Assembly: GCA_000696115.1 (NCBI GenBank)
Contig: JJOH01000014.1
Span: forward strand, 124,001 to 188,000
Length of the DNA: 64,000 nucleotides
Reading direction: 5' to 3'
From: Streptomyces olindensis
GTDB taxonomy: Bacteria; Actinomycetota; Actinomycetes; Streptomycetales; Streptomycetaceae
Shown here: positions 59,551-64,000 of the stretch, one piece after another
Layout: each line of letters starts with the position of its first letter
Position numbering within the stretch: the stretch's first letter is position 1
Position numbers and translations under genes: made by a program
The notes under the pieces: generated by a model
What the model was told of the DNA's origin: nothing
The model's database searches: none
What the model saw: only the letters and a program-made list of their open reading frames with translations

Positions 59551-60618
59551 ATGGGGAACGACATGGTGTCCAAGGGACGGGTCACGATCCGCGAGGTCGC
59601 CGAGCGGGCGGGCGTGTCCACGGCCACCGCCTCCCGCGCGCTCAGTGGCAACCACCCGGTGCCCGCCGCGACCCGGGCCCGGGTCCTGCGCGCGGCCCGC
59701 GACCTGGACTACGTGGCCAACGCGCACGCCCGCGCCCTGGTCGGCGGCGGCCGCAAGATGGCCGCCGTCGTCGTCCGCCAGGTCACCAGCCCCTTCTACG
59801 CGCAGGTCGCCGAGGGCGTGGAGGCCGAGGCTGCCGACCGCGGCTGGCTCTGCGTGGTCGGCGCCACCGGCGGCGACGCGCAGCGCGAGATGGAGTTCGT
59901 GCAGCTCATGCGCGAGGAGGGCGCTCGGCTGGTGATCCTCGTCGGCGGGGTCGTCGAGGACGACGCCTACCGCGAGCGCGTCGCCCACTACGCCCACGCC
60001 CTGGACTCCTCCGGCGCCCGGCTCGTGCTCTGCGGCCGGCCCGCGCCCGACCCCGGCATCCCCGCGCTGGTCGTGGAGTTCGACAACGAGGTCGGCGCCC
60101 ACGCCGTCACCGGCCATCTGCTCTCCGCCGGGCACCGCCGGATCGTCTTCCTCGGGGGTCTGCCCGGCAACACCGCCCTCGACGCCCGGGTGGCCGGCTA
60201 CCGCGCCGCTCTCGCCGAGCACGGGCTGCCGCCCGAGACCGCGCACGTCGTCGACTGCGGCCTCGGCCGCGCCGCGGGCCACCGCGCCATGACCGAACTG
60301 CTGAAGCAAACAAGGGAGTTCACGGCCGTCTTCGCCGGGGACGACATGGTCGCCGCCGGCGCCCTGCGCGCCCTCGCCGACGCCGGGCTGAGCGTGCCCG
60401 GGGACGTCTCCGTCGTCGGCTACAACGACATCCCGCTCGCCGAGGACTTCAACCCGCCGCTCACCACCGTCCGCACCCCCGCCGAGGAACTCGGCCGCGC
60501 CGCCGTGCGCATCGCGCTGCGCGATCCCGAGCACGCCGCCGGGGCGCACCACCTGCTCGGCACCCACATCGTCGTCCGCGACAGCGTCGGCCCGCCCCCG
60601 ACCGGGCGCGCCCTGTGA
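59551..60618 (+). CDS. LacI-family regulator of the DUF2264 locus
   Basis: A 355-residue repressor: HTH TIREVAERAGVSTATASRAL (residues about 12-31), then an effector domain with VTSPFYAQVAEGVEAEA and VVGYNDIPLAEDFNPPLTTV. Several starts are possible (59542, 59551, 59563); the ATG at 59551 is best spaced from GAGGGG. It lies 31 bp after the binding-protein gene and 22 bp before the DUF2264 gene, so it is inside the operon it likely controls. Confidence 0.9.
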   Translation: MGNDMVSKGRVTIREVAERAGVSTATASRALSGNHPVPAATRARVLRAARDLDYVANAHARALVGGGRKMAAVVVRQVTSPFYAQVAEGVEAEAADRGWLCVVGATGGDAQREMEFVQLMREEGARLVILVGGVVEDDAYRERVAHYAHALDSSGARLVLCGRPAPDPGIPALVVEFDNEVGAHAVTGHLLSAGHRRIVFLGGLPGNTALDARVAGYRAALAEHGLPPETAHVVDCGLGRAAGHRAMTELLKQTREFTAVFAGDDMVAAGALRALADAGLSVPGDVSVVGYNDIPLAEDFNPPLTTVRTPAEELGRAAVRIALRDPEHAAGAHHLLGTHIVVRDSVGPPPTGRAL

Positions 60619-60640
60619 CCCACGGAGGAACCACACCCGC

Positions 60641-62569
60641 ATGAGCGCGCCGCACGTGTCGCTCCCCGACCCGGCCCACCTCCCCCAACTGCCGCCGTCC
60701 GACCCGCTGACCTCGCCGGTCACCGGCTGGACCCGGGCCCACTGGGAGGCGATCGCCGACCGCCTCCTCGACGCCCTGACCCCCTACGCCACCCCGGGCC
60801 TCGCCCAGTACCGCCTCCCCGGACCGCCCAGCCACTCCGGGCCCTGGTCCGACGGACTGGAGGGCTTCGCCCGCTCCTTCCTGCTGGCCGCCTTCCGCAT
60901 CGCCGGGTCGGGCGGACGGCGGCCCGACCTGGTCGAGCGGTACGCCGTCGGACTCGCGGCCGGCACCGACCCGCACGGCCCCGACCGCTGGCCGCCCATC
61001 ACCGACCGCGGCCAGCCCATGGTCGAGGCCGCGTCCGTCGCGATCGCCCTGCACGAGACGCGCCCCTGGATCTGGGACCGGCTCGACGACCGCGTACGGC
61101 AGCGGATCGCCGACTGGCTGGGCGGCTTCGTCGGAGCGGTCGTCAACGACTCCAACTGGCGACTGTTCCAGGTCATCACCGAGGAGTTCCTCGCCTCCGT
61201 CGGCGCCCCGCACAGCCGCTCCGAGATCGACGCGGGCCTGGCCCGCCTGGAGGACTGGTACCGGGGGGACGGCTGGTACACCGACGGCGACGGCCGCAAG
61301 TTCGACTACTACAACGCTTGGGCCCTGCACCTGTACCCGGTCCTGTGGGCCCGCATCGCCGGGCCGCGTGCCGATCCGGGGCTGGTGGCGGAACACCGGG
61401 CGCGCCTGCGGTCGTTCCTCCACGACCACCAGCACTTCTTCGGCGCCGACGGCGCACCGGTCCACCAGGGCCGCTCCCTCACCTACCGGTTCGCCACGAC
61501 GGCGCCCCTGTGGGCGGGCGCCCTCGCCGACGCCACCCCCCTCCCGCCCGGGCGCACCCGCCGCCTCGCCTCCGGCGCGCTGAAGCACTTCGCCGAGCGC
61601 GGCGTGCCGGACGCCGAGGGACTGCTCACCCTCGGCTGGTACGGGCCCTTCCTCCCGGTCACCCAGCGGTACTCGGGCCCGGCCTCCCCGTACTGGGCGA
61701 GCAAGGCCTTCCTCGGCCTGCTCCTGCCCGCCGATCACCCGGTGTGGACCGCTCCCGAGGAACCCGGCCCGGTCGACTCGGGCGACGTGCGCCGCGCGTT
61801 ACCGGCCCCGGGCTGGCTGCTGCACTCCACCGCGGCCGACGGGATCGTACGGCTCGTCAACCACGGCAGCGACCGGCTGCCGCCCCCGCCCGCCACAGCG
61901 CAGGACAGCCCGCACTACGCCCGGCTCGCCTACTCCAGCGCGACGGCGCCCGAGACGCCGGGGGACCGGGCCCCCGACAACCACATCGCCCTGCTCGCCC
62001 CCGACGGCACACCCAGCCCGCGCGGCCGCATCCACCCCTTGGGCGTCGAGGGCGACCGGGCCGCGTCCTGGCACCTGGCCGTGCTCCCGGGCGGCGCCGA
62101 AGGCCACCGCGTCGAGACGGTCAGCGTCGTGCGCGGCCCGTGGGAGGTGCGGGTGCACCGGGTCGACGCGCCGCCCGGCACGCCCGTGCGCGAGGGCGGC
62201 TGGGCCGTCGCCGACGACACCGGGCCGCCCGCCGCGCGCACCGGCCCCGGCTGGGCGCTGGCCCGGCGCGCGGACGGACTGACCAGCACGATCGTCGGAC
62301 TGCACGGGTGGCGGGACGCCGGGACGGCCGTGGCGCACGCGGTCGGCACCAACGCCCACGGCCACCACTCGGCGACCCCGCACCTCACCCTGCCCGCCCA
62401 CCCGGGCGGCACCCACCTGCTGGTGACCCTCGTCGTGCTGAGCGCCGACCCGGAGGTGAACGACGGCGACCCGCACGCGCGCGGTTCAGGAACGCGCGTA
62501 CGGGTCACCGGGGCCGGAGAGGTGGAGATCCGCTTCCCGGACGGCACCCGGGAGCGGGTGCCGCGTTGA
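60641..62569 (+). CDS. DUF2264-family protein, probable carbohydrate-active enzyme
   Basis: A 642-residue cytoplasmic protein. The N-terminal two-thirds is an (alpha/alpha) barrel-like region with many Trp and Tyr residues (SNWRLFQVITEEFL, GDGWYTDGDGRKFDYYNAW, TLGWYGPFLPVTQRYSG), followed by a beta-rich C-terminal domain, the DUF2264 layout. Some DUF2264 proteins have been placed in glycoside hydrolase family GH154 and act on glucuronic-acid-containing substrates. Here it follows a LacI gene and an LplBC transporter, consistent with intracellular processing of an imported uronate oligosaccharide. Substrate unproven. Confidence 0.82.
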   Translation: MSAPHVSLPDPAHLPQLPPSDPLTSPVTGWTRAHWEAIADRLLDALTPYATPGLAQYRLPGPPSHSGPWSDGLEGFARSFLLAAFRIAGSGGRRPDLVERYAVGLAAGTDPHGPDRWPPITDRGQPMVEAASVAIALHETRPWIWDRLDDRVRQRIADWLGGFVGAVVNDSNWRLFQVITEEFLASVGAPHSRSEIDAGLARLEDWYRGDGWYTDGDGRKFDYYNAWALHLYPVLWARIAGPRADPGLVAEHRARLRSFLHDHQHFFGADGAPVHQGRSLTYRFATTAPLWAGALADATPLPPGRTRRLASGALKHFAERGVPDAEGLLTLGWYGPFLPVTQRYSGPASPYWASKAFLGLLLPADHPVWTAPEEPGPVDSGDVRRALPAPGWLLHSTAADGIVRLVNHGSDRLPPPPATAQDSPHYARLAYSSATAPETPGDRAPDNHIALLAPDGTPSPRGRIHPLGVEGDRAASWHLAVLPGGAEGHRVETVSVVRGPWEVRVHRVDAPPGTPVREGGWAVADDTGPPAARTGPGWALARRADGLTSTIVGLHGWRDAGTAVAHAVGTNAHGHHSATPHLTLPAHPGGTHLLVTLVVLSADPEVNDGDPHARGSGTRVRVTGAGEVEIRFPDGTRERVPR

Positions 62570-62574
62570 CCGGG

Positions 62575-64000
<1,426 letters not shown>

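Overview
The window is high-GC DNA (near 70% or above, almost every codon ending in G or C) with gene content typical of Streptomyces or a close relative: several LacI-family regulators beside sugar ABC transporters, Tat-dependent secreted lipoproteins, secreted enzymes with carbohydrate-binding modules, a CebR-type operator, a class F sortase, a DUF3040 protein and an Efe iron uptake system. I see no rRNA, tRNA or CRISPR array.

Layout. 1-593 is the end of an MFS transporter, followed by a 52-bp tandem repeat. 893-12532 is a catabolic island: a DeoR regulator, a PdxA2-type dehydrogenase and a DUF1537 four-carbon sugar-acid kinase, divergent from a five-gene peptide/opine-type ABC transporter, an aldo/keto reductase, an HpaI-type aldolase and a BNR (sialidase-like) protein. 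Then comes a lipoprotein-type beta-carbonic anhydrase. 13572-21559 is a second sugar locus (LacI regulator, very large GH106-like hydrolase, MFS transporter, fucose/arabinose-type isomerase) tied together by AACGTT-centred operator candidates. 21808-29352 is more housekeeping-like: a Kef-type antiporter, DUF3040, an unknown protein, a His/Asp-rich secreted protein plus class F sortase, HtpG, TatA and a membrane protein. 29433-33458 is a stress module: TerD, a BlaI-type repressor with an M56 protease, and Spo0M, sharing a 16-bp inverted repeat, then a small secreted protein.

33617-42637 is a third sugar locus: a LacI regulator whose operators flank its own start, a CUT1 ABC transporter, a secreted GH39-like enzyme with CBM35-like modules, and a divergent GH36 alpha-galactosidase. 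42791-46305 looks like a methyltransferase gene split by an accessory segment holding a decayed tyrosine integrase, an oxidoreductase, a PadR regulator, a SnoaL-like protein and a 59-residue zinc-ribbon protein.

46431-48846 holds a PAS/PP2C phosphatase and a membrane acyltransferase. 49065-51896 encodes a GH5 mannanase and an SGNH esterase, both with CBM2, behind a perfect CebR box. 52143-55891 is an EfeU-EfeO fusion plus EfeB behind a likely iron box. 55997-62569 is a fourth sugar locus (LplB/LplC/lipoprotein ABC transporter, LacI, DUF2264). The window ends inside a tctA-type gene. Overall this is a polysaccharide- and sugar-acid-scavenging region in which each locus carries its own local repressor.
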